A stretch of DNA of 64,000 bases from JBBRCE01 sp038205115 (GCA_038205115.1 JBBRCE010000010.1:56653-120652), one strand, 5' to 3'. Numbered from the stretch's first letter, positions 1-8,402 are shown. Numbers and translations: made by a program. The notes: generated by a model not told the origin, from the sequence alone.

Positions 1-2
1 TC

Positions 3-980
3 ATGCTGGATGGTCGCAAAATCGATCTCCGCGTCAGCACGTTTCCCGGCAACCGGGGCGAGAAGACCGTGATTCGCGTGCTCGATACGCGCGGCGTTTC
101 ACTAGTACTTGAGGATCTCGGATTTGCCGAGGACATTCTCGAGGGTTTTCAATCGCTGATTCGCTCGCCCAACGGCATCGTTTTGGTCACTGGGCCCACC
201 GGCAGCGGCAAATCGACCACGTTGTACGCGGCGCTGAATTCCATCAGTTCGATGGAAAATAATGTTTGCACCGTCGAAGACCCCATCGAGTATCACTTGC
301 CGCTGATCAATCAGTTTCAGGTGCAAGAACGTGTGGGCCTGACATTTTCCAAAGCGCTGCGGACGTTGTTGCGCCAAGATCCCGACGTGATTATGGTCGG
401 TGAAATCCGCGACGAAGAAACCGCGCGCACCGCCATTCAAGCCGCGCTGACAGGCCACTCGGTGTTTAGCACGCTGCACACCAACGACGCCTGCTCATCG
501 ATCACTCGACTGATCAATATGGGCGTTGAATCGTATTTGATTGGGGCCGCCTTGAATGGAGTATTGGCGCAGCGGTTGGTGAGACGCATCTGCCCAAAAT
601 GCCGGCAGAATTACGAACCGCCACGAGCCATCCGCAAAACGCTCGAAAAAATGGGTCTGGAAATGAACGAGTTTTTTAAGGGCGTCGGCTGCCGTCGCTG
701 CCGTAATACCGGCTACAGCGGTCGCGTCGGCGTGCACGAACTGCTCGCACTCAATGACGAAATTCGCGACGTCGTAGCGACAAATCCAAGCGTGCAAACC
801 ATTCGGCAAATGGCCAATCGCAATGGCATGATCACGCTGCGTCACGACGGATTTCGCAAAGTTCGCGAAGGCGTAACGACTGTCGAGGAAATCTTGCATG
901 TTGTAGGCGAGAGCCGCGACCCGCCGGAAGGCAAACTGGCGGTCGGCACTTCGCCCGCGCCGGCCATTTGTGCAACGTAA
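3..980 (+). CDS. Type II secretion / type IV pilus assembly ATPase, C-terminal part (cut by window edge)
   Basis: This is the ATPase of the GspE/PulE/PilB family, which powers pilin or pseudopilin assembly from the cytoplasmic face of the inner membrane. The visible 325 residues hold the Walker A motif GPTGSGKST near residue 64, an Asp box (EDPIEYHLP), the Walker B region with DPDVIMVGEIRD, the His box (STLHTND), and a four-cysteine zinc motif (CPKC, then CRRC about 33 residues later). The N-terminal domain lies beyond the window, because the reading frame is open to base 1; the ATG at base 3 is internal. GspF follows 76 bases downstream, as in secretion and pilus operons. Whether it serves a secreton or a pilus cannot be told from these two genes. 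Confidence 0.93.
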   Translation: MLDGRKIDLRVSTFPGNRGEKTVIRVLDTRGVSLVLEDLGFAEDILEGFQSLIRSPNGIVLVTGPTGSGKSTTLYAALNSISSMENNVCTVEDPIEYHLPLINQFQVQERVGLTFSKALRTLLRQDPDVIMVGEIRDEETARTAIQAALTGHSVFSTLHTNDACSSITRLINMGVESYLIGAALNGVLAQRLVRRICPKCRQNYEPPRAIRKTLEKMGLEMNEFFKGVGCRRCRNTGYSGRVGVHELLALNDEIRDVVATNPSVQTIRQMANRNGMITLRHDGFRKVREGVTTVEEILHVVGESRDPPEGKLAVGTSPAPAICAT

Positions 981-1056
981 CAAGGTCCCGCGGCCGATGA
1001 CGGAATTGCCGTCATGACCACGCGTCGAATTCGAATGTTTTGAGGGTTTGAACGCT

Positions 1057-2259
1057 ATGAGTTACGCATCGCCAGCTCGAAAATCCGGAATTGCCGGTCT
1101 GGGTTCGTCCTTGAATCCGGCGGCGTCAGATTTCGCCACGCAATTGGCCCGCAGCAATTTTGGCGGCGATAGCGTCGAGACCACAACCAAAAGTGAGCGC
1201 AGCGAAGATACTGGCGGATTCAATCGCCGCGTCACACGCCAAGACATCATCTACGCCACCGCCCAATTGGCGATCATGACCGAGACGGGCATCAATCTCT
1301 CCGAGGCGCTGTCCGGTCTAATCGACGGCGAAAAAAACCTCCGCTGGAAGCAAGTGCTCCTCGATTTGAAAAGCGGCATCGACTCGGGCGAAGATTTTTC
1401 CGCCTCGCTCTCGCGTTTTCCAAAACACTTCGACAGGACATACGTCTCGCTGATTAAAGCCAGCGAATCGACCGGTGCGCTGGCGGAAATGTTGGAACGC
1501 ATTGCTCTATATCTGCGAAAAGAATTGGAAACACGCAGCAAGGTCCGCGGCGCAATGGCCTATCCGGCCGTGATGGGATTTGTCGCGACGGGCGTTACGC
1601 TCTTTTTGCTCACCTACGTGCTGCCAAAATTTACGCCGCTGTTCAACCGTAAGGGCATGAAGCTGCCGTTGCCGACGGTTGTGATGATGACGCTCTCGCA
1701 TTGGCTGCTCGATTTTTGGTATCTATGGTTGGTGGGCTCCATTGCTTTGACGCTGGGCTTCATTTTTGGACGGCGGACCGAAACGGGCCGTTCCGCTTGG
1801 GATTGGTTCAAAATCAATGCGCCGCTCGTTGGGCCGATGTTCCGCAAAGTGACCATCAGCCGCAGCATCCGCACGTTAGGTACGATGATCGCCAGCGGGG
1901 TGTCGATGCTTGAATCCCTCAAACTGTGCGCGGATGTCTCGGGCAACTATTACTACGAACAACTGTGGCTGGCCGTCTTGGATCGCGTCACCTGCGGCGA
2001 GCAAATCTGCGACGTGCTGCGCGGCAGCTCGCTTTTTCCGCCGATGCTCGTGCAGATGATCTCCTCCGGCGAGAAAACCGGCAAGTTAGATGTTGTGCTG
2101 GAAAAAGTCAGCGACTATTACGATCAAGAAGTCGATACCGCAATCAAAACTTGCACGTCAATGATCGAACCAATCATGATCACCGTGATGGGCGTGGTCG
2201 TCGGCGGCATCGGCATGGCGCTGATGTTGCCGATCTTTTCGCTCAGCCGGCCCGGCTAA
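1057..2259 (+). CDS. Type II secretion / type IV pilus inner-membrane platform protein GspF
   Basis: GspF/PilC proteins sit in the inner membrane and couple the assembly ATPase to pseudopilin extraction. The protein has about 400 residues, the usual size. It begins with a polar tail of about 65 residues and then has the two repeated T2SSF domains. The first has TAQLAIMTETGINLSEAL and the second TLGTMIASGVSMLESLKLC. Hydrophobic membrane segments lie near residues 170-195 and 220-240, with another at the very C-terminus (MITVMGVVVGGIGMALMLPIF). I chose the ATG at 1057 because GAGGG at 1042-1046 is well spaced for it. A TTG at 1048 would put that ribosome site almost on the start codon. Confidence 0.9.
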   Translation: MSYASPARKSGIAGLGSSLNPAASDFATQLARSNFGGDSVETTTKSERSEDTGGFNRRVTRQDIIYATAQLAIMTETGINLSEALSGLIDGEKNLRWKQVLLDLKSGIDSGEDFSASLSRFPKHFDRTYVSLIKASESTGALAEMLERIALYLRKELETRSKVRGAMAYPAVMGFVATGVTLFLLTYVLPKFTPLFNRKGMKLPLPTVVMMTLSHWLLDFWYLWLVGSIALTLGFIFGRRTETGRSAWDWFKINAPLVGPMFRKVTISRSIRTLGTMIASGVSMLESLKLCADVSGNYYYEQLWLAVLDRVTCGEQICDVLRGSSLFPPMLVQMISSGEKTGKLDVVLEKVSDYYDQEVDTAIKTCTSMIEPIMITVMGVVVGGIGMALMLPIFSLSRPG

Positions 2260-2313
2260 TTCGAGCGGCAGAGTTGTCGGCCGCTTGTAAGCCGCGCGTT
2301 TCGCGATTGCGTT

Positions 2314-3564
2314 TTAAAACCGATCCGGCGAAAGCATCGTCAGATCGATCGTGGGCGACTGATTGTCGATCAATTCGGCCACAATCTTGCCTGACACGGG
2401 CCCCAGGCTGAGTCCCATCATGGCGTGCCCTGTTGCGACGACCAGGTTTTTGAAGTGACGGCTGCGTCCCAAAAACGGCATGCCATCGGGCGAACACGGT
2501 CGCAAGCCTTGCCACGGCTTGACGTGATCGAAGTCCGTCATCTGAAATTCGGGGAAGTAGTTTGGAATCGCTTTAACGATGCCTCGCACGCGTCGCAAAT
2601 CGATGCGCTCGTTCAGCCCCGAAAATTCCATTGTGCCGCCAAAACGCAATCGCCCATTCATCGGCGTGATGGCCACGCGCGCTTCGGTAAAAATGGAACA
2701 GAGCCCCGGCAATTGCCGAGGCTGTTCTAACGTCAGGCTGTACCCCTTGCCGGCTTGCATCGGCAATTTGAGACCCAGTTGCGATGCCAATCCGCTGGAC
2801 CACGAGCCGCTGGCCAGCACAACTTCGTCGCAGGGTATTAACTCGCTGCCTGCCTGCACGGAATAGACAACTCCGCCGCGATGGTCGATTTTGCCGACTT
2901 CCGAATTCCAGAGCATTCTGCAGCCGTCAGTTTCCAATCGCCGCTGCATCGCCACCATCAGCCGGTCGGGCGAAAGGTGACAATCTCGCGGGAATAGTAC
3001 GGCGCCGGCAATATTCATCGTCACCGCCGGGTCACGAATTGCGGCCTGTTGTGCGTCGAGCACTTCAGCCGGAACGCCGAGCGAATTCGCCTGACTGGCG
3101 ACTTTGGCCTCGTCATCCAATGCGTGCTGCGTTTTGCAGAGCATCAGCAAGCCGTTGCGAACCAGGCCAAAAGCGTCTTGAAATTGATCGGCCAGTTCTT
3201 CATAACTGGCGCGGCTGGCGAAACTCAAATCGCGCAGGATCGGCGCAGAACGCTCAACATGCGACTGTTTGCAAGAACGCGCAAATTGCAAACCCCAACT
3301 CAGTAGATCCCAGGAAAGCCGGGGGCGAATATAAAGTGGCGACTCCGGGTTCAGCATCCAGCGCAAGCCGAGCGAAACCATGCCGGGAGCCGCCAGCGGA
3401 ATAAAATGGCTGGGCACGATCATGCCGGCGTTGCCGTAGGAGCAACCGTCGCGGAGCGGACCGTTGCGATCGATTACCGTCACCTGATAGCCGCGCTGTC
3501 GGCAATACCAGGCCGAGCATAGCCCAATGATTCCACCGCCGATGATGACGACGTGCTTACTCAC
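2314..3564 (-). CDS. FAD-dependent D-amino-acid dehydrogenase-like oxidoreductase
   Basis: This is a 416-residue member of the DadA branch of the DAO superfamily, flavoenzymes that oxidise amino acids to keto acids. The N-terminus carries the FAD dinucleotide-binding motif GGGIIGL at residues 9-15 and an acidic residue at the end of the second strand (VIDRN). The stretch CSYGNAGMIVPSHFIPLAAPG is typical of DadA-like enzymes, and the C-terminus keeps the second FAD contact (ATGHAMMGLSLGPVSGKIVAELI). It lies 9 bases downstream of rdgB on the same strand, so the two are probably cotranscribed. The substrate is unknown; proline, hydroxyproline and D-amino acids all occur in this family. Confidence 0.85.
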   Translation of the reverse strand: MSKHVVIIGGGIIGLCSAWYCRQRGYQVTVIDRNGPLRDGCSYGNAGMIVPSHFIPLAAPGMVSLGLRWMLNPESPLYIRPRLSWDLLSWGLQFARSCKQSHVERSAPILRDLSFASRASYEELADQFQDAFGLVRNGLLMLCKTQHALDDEAKVASQANSLGVPAEVLDAQQAAIRDPAVTMNIAGAVLFPRDCHLSPDRLMVAMQRRLETDGCRMLWNSEVGKIDHRGGVVYSVQAGSELIPCDEVVLASGSWSSGLASQLGLKLPMQAGKGYSLTLEQPRQLPGLCSIFTEARVAITPMNGRLRFGGTMEFSGLNERIDLRRVRGIVKAIPNYFPEFQMTDFDHVKPWQGLRPCSPDGMPFLGRSRHFKNLVVATGHAMMGLSLGPVSGKIVAELIDNQSPTIDLTMLSPDRF

Positions 3565-3573
3565 CGCAGGCAG

Positions 3574-4206
3574 TTATCCTTGCACTTTCCAGTTTCGGTC
3601 GGTGTCGGCCAGCAATGTCAATTGCGGAACGATGGCTCGGATGGCGCGCGCCCGATGGCTCAACATCGCTTTGACTGCGGAATTCAATTCGCCAAAAGTC
3701 CGATGATATTCGACAATTTCGAACATCGGATCGTAGCCGAACCCACCGCTGCCCTGCTCGGTCAGTCGAATGCGCCCGTGGCAGCGATCTTCCGCCTGCG
3801 CGCGAATCGCGCCCGCCGGATCTGAGAGCGTGGCGTGACATACATAATGCGCGGTACGTTTTTCAAGTGGAACGCCGACGAGTTTTTCCAGCAGCAGGCA
3901 GTTGTTGGCGGCATCGTCGCCATGTTCGCCGGCAAAACGGGCCGAATAGACGCCCGGCGCTCCGCCCAAAGCGTCGACCGCTAACCCACTGTCCTCGCCC
4001 AGCACCCAAGCGTTCAAATGCCTGGCTTGTTGGCAAGCTTTGAGTGCGGCATTAGCGGCAAATGTATCGCCCGTTTCTTCAACATCAATGGCGTTCGGTA
4101 GATCCGCCAACGTAACCAGTTCGAAGCCCCAGGGCGCGAGTAACTCGATCAGTTCGAGGCCCTTTTTGCGGTTTCGCGTTCCCAGCACCAGTTTCGGTTT
4201 GCTCAT
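3574..4206 (-). CDS. rdgB: Non-canonical purine NTP pyrophosphatase (RdgB/HAM1 family)
   Basis: The enzyme hydrolyses dITP, XTP and dXTP to monophosphates and pyrophosphate, keeping deaminated purines out of DNA and RNA. The 210-residue product starts MSKPKLVLGTRNRKK, which matches the family's nucleotide-binding N-terminus. It has the acidic motif EDSGLAVDALGGAPGVYSARFAG near residue 71 and GGFGYDPMFE later, all hallmark positions. I chose the ATG at 4206, since 22 residues of upstream open frame do not resemble the family. The next gene begins 9 bases after its stop. Confidence 0.92.
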   Translation of the reverse strand: MSKPKLVLGTRNRKKGLELIELLAPWGFELVTLADLPNAIDVEETGDTFAANAALKACQQARHLNAWVLGEDSGLAVDALGGAPGVYSARFAGEHGDDAANNCLLLEKLVGVPLEKRTAHYVCHATLSDPAGAIRAQAEDRCHGRIRLTEQGSGGFGYDPMFEIVEYHRTFGELNSAVKAMLSHRARAIRAIVPQLTLLADTDRNWKVQG

Positions 4207-4262
4207 TCCGGCAGCATAATCGTTCGGCGGATATCTTGGCAACTGTCGCGGATTTGTGCCGA

Positions 4263-4490
4263 TCAGGCCCAATTCAGATGCGAGACCTTCTTGAGCCGAT
4301 GTTCGAAATCGCCAATTAGTCCGCCAACCACGTCCCAGCCGTCCGTCCGGCGAACTTCGATATCGCCTTGCTCGTTAATCCGTACGATGCACTGCTCGGT
4401 CACTCCGGCCGCCTTGAGATTTTGCGGCGTCAAGTCGCTGCCATCGGCCATCTGATAAAGTTGTTTGCCGGAGAGTTCAATGAATTTCAT
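4263..4490 (-). CDS. Small conserved-looking hypothetical protein
   Basis: This is a 75-residue acidic/polar protein starting MKFIELSGKQLYQMADGSD and ending with HRLKKVSHLNWA. I do not recognise a family. The frame is open further upstream, but those residues are Arg-rich and low in the features of real coding, so the ATG at 4490 is preferred. It lies between the acyltransferase gene and rdgB on the same strand, with gaps of 152 and 56 bases, so it may belong to that transcription unit. Confidence 0.6.
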   Translation of the reverse strand: MKFIELSGKQLYQMADGSDLTPQNLKAAGVTEQCIVRINEQGDIEVRRTDGWDVVGGLIGDFEHRLKKVSHLNWA

Positions 4491-4642
4491 AGGAGTCTGG
4501 ACTGTTTTGTAATTGAGCGATGCATAAGAATCGATGGGAAGCCGGCTCCTATGATACCTTGCCGCCACCGCCGTTCGAAAGGGCGAGAATGCGCGAATGC
4601 GCCGCGCTACGCCGGTCGCAACATACACGCGGCCGGCAGAAG

Positions 4643-5866
4643 CTATTTCACCGACTGCAGAACTTGCGCTGTCTCACCGCGTGCGGAGTTCACAGCCTCG
4701 GCTGCCGTAGCGCGCGCGGCGACGTCTGGCGGGATTTTTCCGTGGTCGCCGGATGCCGTTCGATTCTTGCGCGTCAGCCATTGACGACGCAAGTCACGAA
4801 TCTTGGGCAGTGCGGTACGGAGCGCGTAGATTAGCGGTCGCGCCGACAATTTGCCGGTGCCGATCAGCGTCCGGCCGAGCGAGTAATCACGCGTCGTCCA
4901 CTTGGACGTGGCGTCGGCCAGCGGGCCGGCAAAGTCAAGCATTCGTCGATCGGGCGTGTCGAAGAATCGCTCAAGCAACTTGTAACGCAAAATCTGGCCG
5001 GGCGTCAGTTGCGAATAGGATTCGTCGTAACCAACTTTGGGCGAGTAATAAACGCCTTTCGCCTGCCAACCATATTCGAACGCGATCGGCTGCTGCTGGC
5101 GGTTTAAGAACACCAGTTCTAAATTGCCCAGCGCTGCCAGCGCAACCGCTTGCTGCTGAAAAAATTCGAGTATTCCCGGCGAGCGCATGACAGACGTGCC
5201 GGCGGCGCCTTTCCAGCCGCGGTCTTCAATTTCGAAACCGCTGAGAATTTCTCGGCGAATCTCCTGATCGGAGATCCCCTGCGGCATTGTCAGTTGGCAT
5301 TGTTCTTGTTCGGCCCGCTTCAGCGCCTTGCGCATATGCCGGCGGTGGTTGCCCGACCAGTCGGCCTGATAATGCGTCCAACTGCGGTCGAACTCAATCA
5401 CGCCCACACGAAAGCGCTCGTCGTACGCGTGCTGCATTCCGGAACGATCGAGCGCCGCGGCAAAACGGCGCCAATGGGGCAAGTCGCTGGAGGTGCCTTC
5501 GAGCCAGAGCAGCCGCCACGGCAGCCGGCGAATGCCTTGGGCCAGCAAATCCAACACGGTCGTTTCGTCCGCCGCGGGATCGAAAAGAAAATCGCCGCCA
5601 GGCGTCCACTGGTTGCTGGGCAAGAACCCAATCTTGATCGCCCGGGCGATTCGCCGCTCGACAATCGGCAACGCCGCGACGAGTTGACCACCGTGCTCGA
5701 CGGCCAACGCGCAAAAACGCGAGTGCGGTTGAAAGTGCCGCAGCCAAGCCAACAGCGGTTGTGCTTGCGCCACCGGCAAGGTCGACTCGCTGCGCCGCCA
5801 GAGATCGTTCCAGCCATCCGCGGCAGCCTGCAAAGCGTCGTACGAATCCAGTTGAATGAGCCGCAT
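4643..5866 (-). CDS. GNAT-type acyltransferase (FemAB/CelD-like, Acetyltransf_6)
   Basis: The 407-residue protein resembles the Acetyltransf_6 (CelD/BcsL-like) group, whose members transfer acyl or aminoacyl groups in polysaccharide, peptidoglycan or lipid contexts. Two tandem GNAT folds are suggested. The first half contains FCALAVEHGGQLVAALPIVERR. The second half has the basic helix GNHRRHMRKALKRAEQ near residue 180 and LELVFLNRQQQPIAFEYGWQAKGVYYSPKVGYDESY, typical of the acyl-CoA-binding half. The last 40 residues are basic and disordered-looking. No neighbour reveals the substrate, so exopolysaccharide or lipid modification is only a guess. Confidence 0.75.
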   Translation of the reverse strand: MRLIQLDSYDALQAAADGWNDLWRRSESTLPVAQAQPLLAWLRHFQPHSRFCALAVEHGGQLVAALPIVERRIARAIKIGFLPSNQWTPGGDFLFDPAADETTVLDLLAQGIRRLPWRLLWLEGTSSDLPHWRRFAAALDRSGMQHAYDERFRVGVIEFDRSWTHYQADWSGNHRRHMRKALKRAEQEQCQLTMPQGISDQEIRREILSGFEIEDRGWKGAAGTSVMRSPGILEFFQQQAVALAALGNLELVFLNRQQQPIAFEYGWQAKGVYYSPKVGYDESYSQLTPGQILRYKLLERFFDTPDRRMLDFAGPLADATSKWTTRDYSLGRTLIGTGKLSARPLIYALRTALPKIRDLRRQWLTRKNRTASGDHGKIPPDVAARATAAEAVNSARGETAQVLQSVK

Positions 5867-6181
5867 GCCAGATCACATTTCGATCGAGTTGTCAGATCCC
5901 TGTCGGTCGCCGGGCGCGCCACTGCGCAACTCACGCGATCACTATAAGAATGGCATACTTTCGACCACGCGCACGCGGAATAACCGGCATGACCGGAGTT
6001 CCTGCAGAAATGCGGCGCAGGGGCATCCACCGGTTAGCGGTGTCGCGCGTTGAGCACTCGGTATTTGGCCGGCGATCCCAAAATTTTCGCCCGCCGAAAG
6101 ACTTGGAATCCCGCGGCTGCGAGTATTGGTACGCTGCACCAACTCCAGCGTCACGAGCGCGCAAGACAACGGTTCGCCCAA
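5867..6181. other. Intergenic region without a supported gene
   Basis: About 315 bases separate the acyltransferase start from the stop of the SH3 gene, both on the minus strand. Several short frames cross it on both strands, but none has a recognisable domain, a good start site or a composition different from noise. The region probably carries the promoter of the acyltransferase gene; no strong consensus was seen. Confidence 0.5.
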
Positions 6182-7582
6182 TTAGCGAATGGTCGTGGCA
6201 TCGGCTAGCGATACGCGCAGCGCAGTAACGTGGGTTTTCTTGAACTCCGGCATGTAACCGCGTTCGCCCGTGATGCCCACCTCGCGGCCGACGTAGGGTT
6301 CCATGTTCACACCAGGACCTTGGGTGACAAACGCCGTGACTTGGCCCGAGCCATCGACCAGCGCGTAATGCGGCGCGCCGGGCCGTTGCGAAACCACTTT
6401 GGTCAGTTTGCCGCGGCCATCGAATCGGCTGTCCGTAATGGCTGCGTTGGCGACGGTCGAACTTGCAATCGGCGGCGGAGGCGGCGGCGAGGCAACCGTT
6501 GCCGGGCTTGAGCCAAATGGGTCCGTCAATTGTCGTGAGGATCCAATAGGCGGCAGCGGAGCGGTCAGTCGCGAGCCTTCGGCAGACGCCGTCCGATTCA
6601 CGCCACGCGACAGCGGCCCCGTCGAATTCGCCAGATCGTAACGGCGTTTGATCTCGTCAAAACGTGCCAACTTGTTGAGCATTTCGCGGGCGCGTCCCCG
6701 CTGGACGGCCGTGCTCGATCGATCGGCAATTGCTTCGGTGCGACGTTGTAAATCATCGAATCGCCAACTGTTTGGCTCTTCGGCCACAACAACTGACAGC
6801 TCCAGATCGATCTCGTCGAGGTCCGCCTGAAAGGCTTCGTCGGGCGTCAATGGATTTTTTTTCCCGCGACTGGTTTTAGCCCGCGGCGGTTGGCTCGTTG
6901 CCTCGCGATCTTGATCACGACTTGGCTCGCGACCGCGCCAATTGCGATCATTTTCACGAACTTCCTCCGTGCCGGCCGTTTGCCGAACATCAAATTGTTC
7001 TGACGGCGGTTCGGTCGCAGGTCGACGCGAACGGGCAACTTCGGTCTGTACGCGTCGCGGCACATGCTCGGGGTTATCGTCGCCGGCTTCCGGTGGGTTG
7101 CGGTCGATCAATTTGACGGAAATCCATCGGAACTCGCCCGACGGCGGAGCGATCATGCTCCACTCTTGACGTTCTGCGCCATCGCCCAGGACGTGCGATT
7201 CCATGACATCAACTAATTCGCCGCGGTCCAATCGAACCTGGGTGGTGTCGCGCATTTCGCCAAAAGCACTGCCGACCCTGGTCGGCAATTGTTCTGGCAA
7301 GACCGTCGCGATTCCGTCGCGATCAATTTTTAGCGCAGAACTGGGCACCCAAGAAAAGCTGCGGCGCGGTGGACGGATGGCGCACCATCCGCCCGGATCA
7401 TGTCGGTAGACTTCGACTTCGTCGCCACGCGCCAGCTTCATTGTGGGATAATAGTTTTTGCCAGGCCCGCTTCGGACATAAGCTTCGTCGGCATTCACGT
7501 ACGCTGTATAAGGAAACTTTTCCGTCCCCGTGGCGATCGGTGACAGGGTCAACAGTAATAAAATCGAGCTGAGCCAGCGCAT
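6182..7582 (-). CDS. Secreted bacterial SH3-domain protein
   Basis: The 466-residue protein starts with a signal peptide (MRWLSSILLLLTLSPIATGTE) and then has two SH3b-type domains. The first is the clear one (YVNADEAYVRSGPGKNYYPTMKLARGDEVEVYRHDPGGWCAIRPP, about residues 25-70). The second is at about 90-160 (QVRLDRGELVDVMESHVLG, then EWSMIAPPSGEFRWISVKLI). A long charged Arg/Glu/Pro linker follows, and a small C-terminal beta-rich module (GKLTKVVSQRPGAPHYALVD). SH3b domains bind cell-wall or matrix polymers, so an envelope role is likely. The start at 7582 was chosen because it gives the signal peptide; the open frame upstream does not. It is transcribed away from the feo operon. Confidence 0.75.
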   Translation of the reverse strand: MRWLSSILLLLTLSPIATGTEKFPYTAYVNADEAYVRSGPGKNYYPTMKLARGDEVEVYRHDPGGWCAIRPPRRSFSWVPSSALKIDRDGIATVLPEQLPTRVGSAFGEMRDTTQVRLDRGELVDVMESHVLGDGAERQEWSMIAPPSGEFRWISVKLIDRNPPEAGDDNPEHVPRRVQTEVARSRRPATEPPSEQFDVRQTAGTEEVRENDRNWRGREPSRDQDREATSQPPRAKTSRGKKNPLTPDEAFQADLDEIDLELSVVVAEEPNSWRFDDLQRRTEAIADRSSTAVQRGRAREMLNKLARFDEIKRRYDLANSTGPLSRGVNRTASAEGSRLTAPLPPIGSSRQLTDPFGSSPATVASPPPPPPIASSTVANAAITDSRFDGRGKLTKVVSQRPGAPHYALVDGSGQVTAFVTQGPGVNMEPYVGREVGITGERGYMPEFKKTHVTALRVSLADATTIR

Positions 7583-7622
7583 GGCCGCACCCCTGACGAT
7601 GTTGGTCGCGAACGCGTAATTT

Positions 7623-7639
7623 GCGGGCGAACTGCCCGC
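7623..7639. repeat. Short inverted repeat (hairpin) in the feo/SH3 intergenic region
   Basis: GCGGGC (7623-7628) and GCCCGC (7634-7639) form a perfect 6-bp stem around a 5-base loop. It lies about 40 bases upstream of the SH3-protein start, so on the minus strand it would be in that gene's leader or promoter. No T-tract follows on either strand, so it is not a standard terminator. Confidence 0.5.
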
Positions 7640-7655
7640 GGAAATGAAAAGAGGG

Positions 7656-7678
7656 CCGCTTTTAGCGGAAACCGCTAA
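7656..7678. repeat. Overlapping, mutually exclusive inverted repeats
   Basis: Two hairpins share one arm. CCGCT (7656-7660) can pair with AGCGG (7664-7668) across TTT, and TTAGCGG (7662-7668) can pair with CCGCTAA (7672-7678) across AAA. Only one can form at a time in a single-stranded molecule. The location upstream of the SH3 gene on the minus strand and of the feo promoter on the plus strand makes a leader structure or a palindromic repeat element possible. Confidence 0.5.
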
Positions 7679-7714
7679 CGGGTTCAAGATCAGCTCAAAT
7701 TCGCTTGCCTTCCG

Positions 7715-7796
7715 CCATTAGAAATGACCCCAAAAGCGACCATTAGAAATGTCCCCTGAAATCGCCTTCTTTGCCGCGACCACTAAAATTGCCGCC
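7715..7796 (+). repeat. Short direct repeats of a 17-base unit
   Basis: CCATTAGAAATGACCCC at 7715-7731 recurs as CCATTAGAAATGTCCCC at 7740-7756, with a single mismatch and a 25-base period. A weaker third copy, CCACTAAAATTGCCGCC (12 of 17 identical to the second), is at 7780-7796. The block lies immediately upstream of the feo promoter. It may be a cluster of regulator sites or the edge of a mobile or palindromic element; no transposase is nearby. Confidence 0.55.
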
Positions 7797-7835
7797 GACA
7801 GCACGCACAAATTCGATAAAAATTGCCGAACGCGC

Positions 7836-7864
7836 TTGAAAATGTTGCAGCGCGCCTTTAGAAT
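7836..7864 (+). promoter_or_regulatory. Sigma70-like promoter of the feo operon
   Basis: TTGAAA (7836-7841) and TAGAAT (7859-7864) are separated by exactly 17 bases, an almost ideal housekeeping promoter. Transcription would begin near 7871, about 45 bases before the feoA start codon and just upstream of the Fur-like palindrome. Confidence 0.6.
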
Positions 7865-7878
7865 GCGACGAAGGCAAA

Positions 7879-7893
7879 TGAGATTGAGTCTCA
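7879..7893 (+). promoter_or_regulatory. Candidate Fur-type operator upstream of feoA
   Basis: TGAGATTGAGTCTCA is a near-perfect 7-1-7 palindrome. It matches the common Fur core TGAGAATnATTCTCA at 12 of 14 informative bases. It lies just downstream of the predicted transcription start and 21 bases before the feoA ATG, where a bound repressor would block transcription. Iron-dependent repression of feo by Fur is well known in other bacteria; a DtxR-family regulator is an alternative reader of this site. Confidence 0.55.
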
Positions 7894-7914
7894 AATTCAC
7901 CAAGGTGTACCGCG

Positions 7915-8178
7915 ATGCACGACGTGATTCCGCTAGACCGGCTCGATTCTGGTGATTCTGCAGAAGTGATTGACGTTTTGGGCCGTCCCGAACAGGTGCA
8001 ACGCATTCGCGAACTGGGTTTTCATCCTGGCACGCAGGTGCAAATGGTCCGTGCTGGCAGTCCGTGTATCGTGCGGCTCGCCGGGCAAACGTTGTGTTTC
8101 CGGGCTAACGAATTGCTGCGGGTGCTGGTTTGCCGTGCAGATGCCACTGCACCGCGATTGGTCGGAGTTTCAGCGTGA
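7915..8178 (+). CDS. feoA: FeoA domain protein, first copy
   Basis: FeoA proteins are small SH3-like cytosolic partners of the ferrous-iron transporter FeoB. The 87-residue product shows the family pattern: DRLDSGDSAEVIDVLGRPEQVQRIRELGFHPGTQVQMVRAGSP, then ANELLRVLV. It is the first gene behind the promoter and Fur-like site. Its stop codon overlaps the GTG start of the second feoA gene in a GTGA quadruplet, so translation of the two is probably coupled. Confidence 0.88.
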   Translation: MHDVIPLDRLDSGDSAEVIDVLGRPEQVQRIRELGFHPGTQVQMVRAGSPCIVRLAGQTLCFRANELLRVLVCRADATAPRLVGVSA

Positions 8179-8402
8179 CCGTGCTCTCCAGCCTGCAAAT
8201 TGGTCAGACGGCAAAAGTCGTAACCATTGCTGGCGAAGATGAGATTAGTGTTCGCTTGATGGAAATGGGTCTCACGCCGGGAGTCACGGTGACGATCCTT
8301 GGCGCGGCCCCGCTGGGCGATCCGCTGGAACTCGAAGTCCGCGGTTATCGACTGAGTGTCCGCCGAGTTGAAGCCGCTCGGATTGAGGTCCAAACTGGCT
8401 GA
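8175..8402 (+). CDS. feoA: FeoA domain protein, second copy
   Basis: A second, separate FeoA of about 75 residues. Its key stretch is LQIGQTAKVVTIAGEDEISVRLMEMGLTPGVTVTILGAAPLGDPLELEVRGYRLSVRRVEAARI, a closer match to canonical FeoA (MGLTPG and the final RRxEA) than the first copy. The GTG at 8175 overlaps the previous stop; an upstream in-frame ATG at 8130 would give a long overlap and an implausible Cys-rich N-terminus. The feoB start is 79 bases downstream. Confidence 0.88.
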   Translation: MTVLSSLQIGQTAKVVTIAGEDEISVRLMEMGLTPGVTVTILGAAPLGDPLELEVRGYRLSVRRVEAARIEVQTG

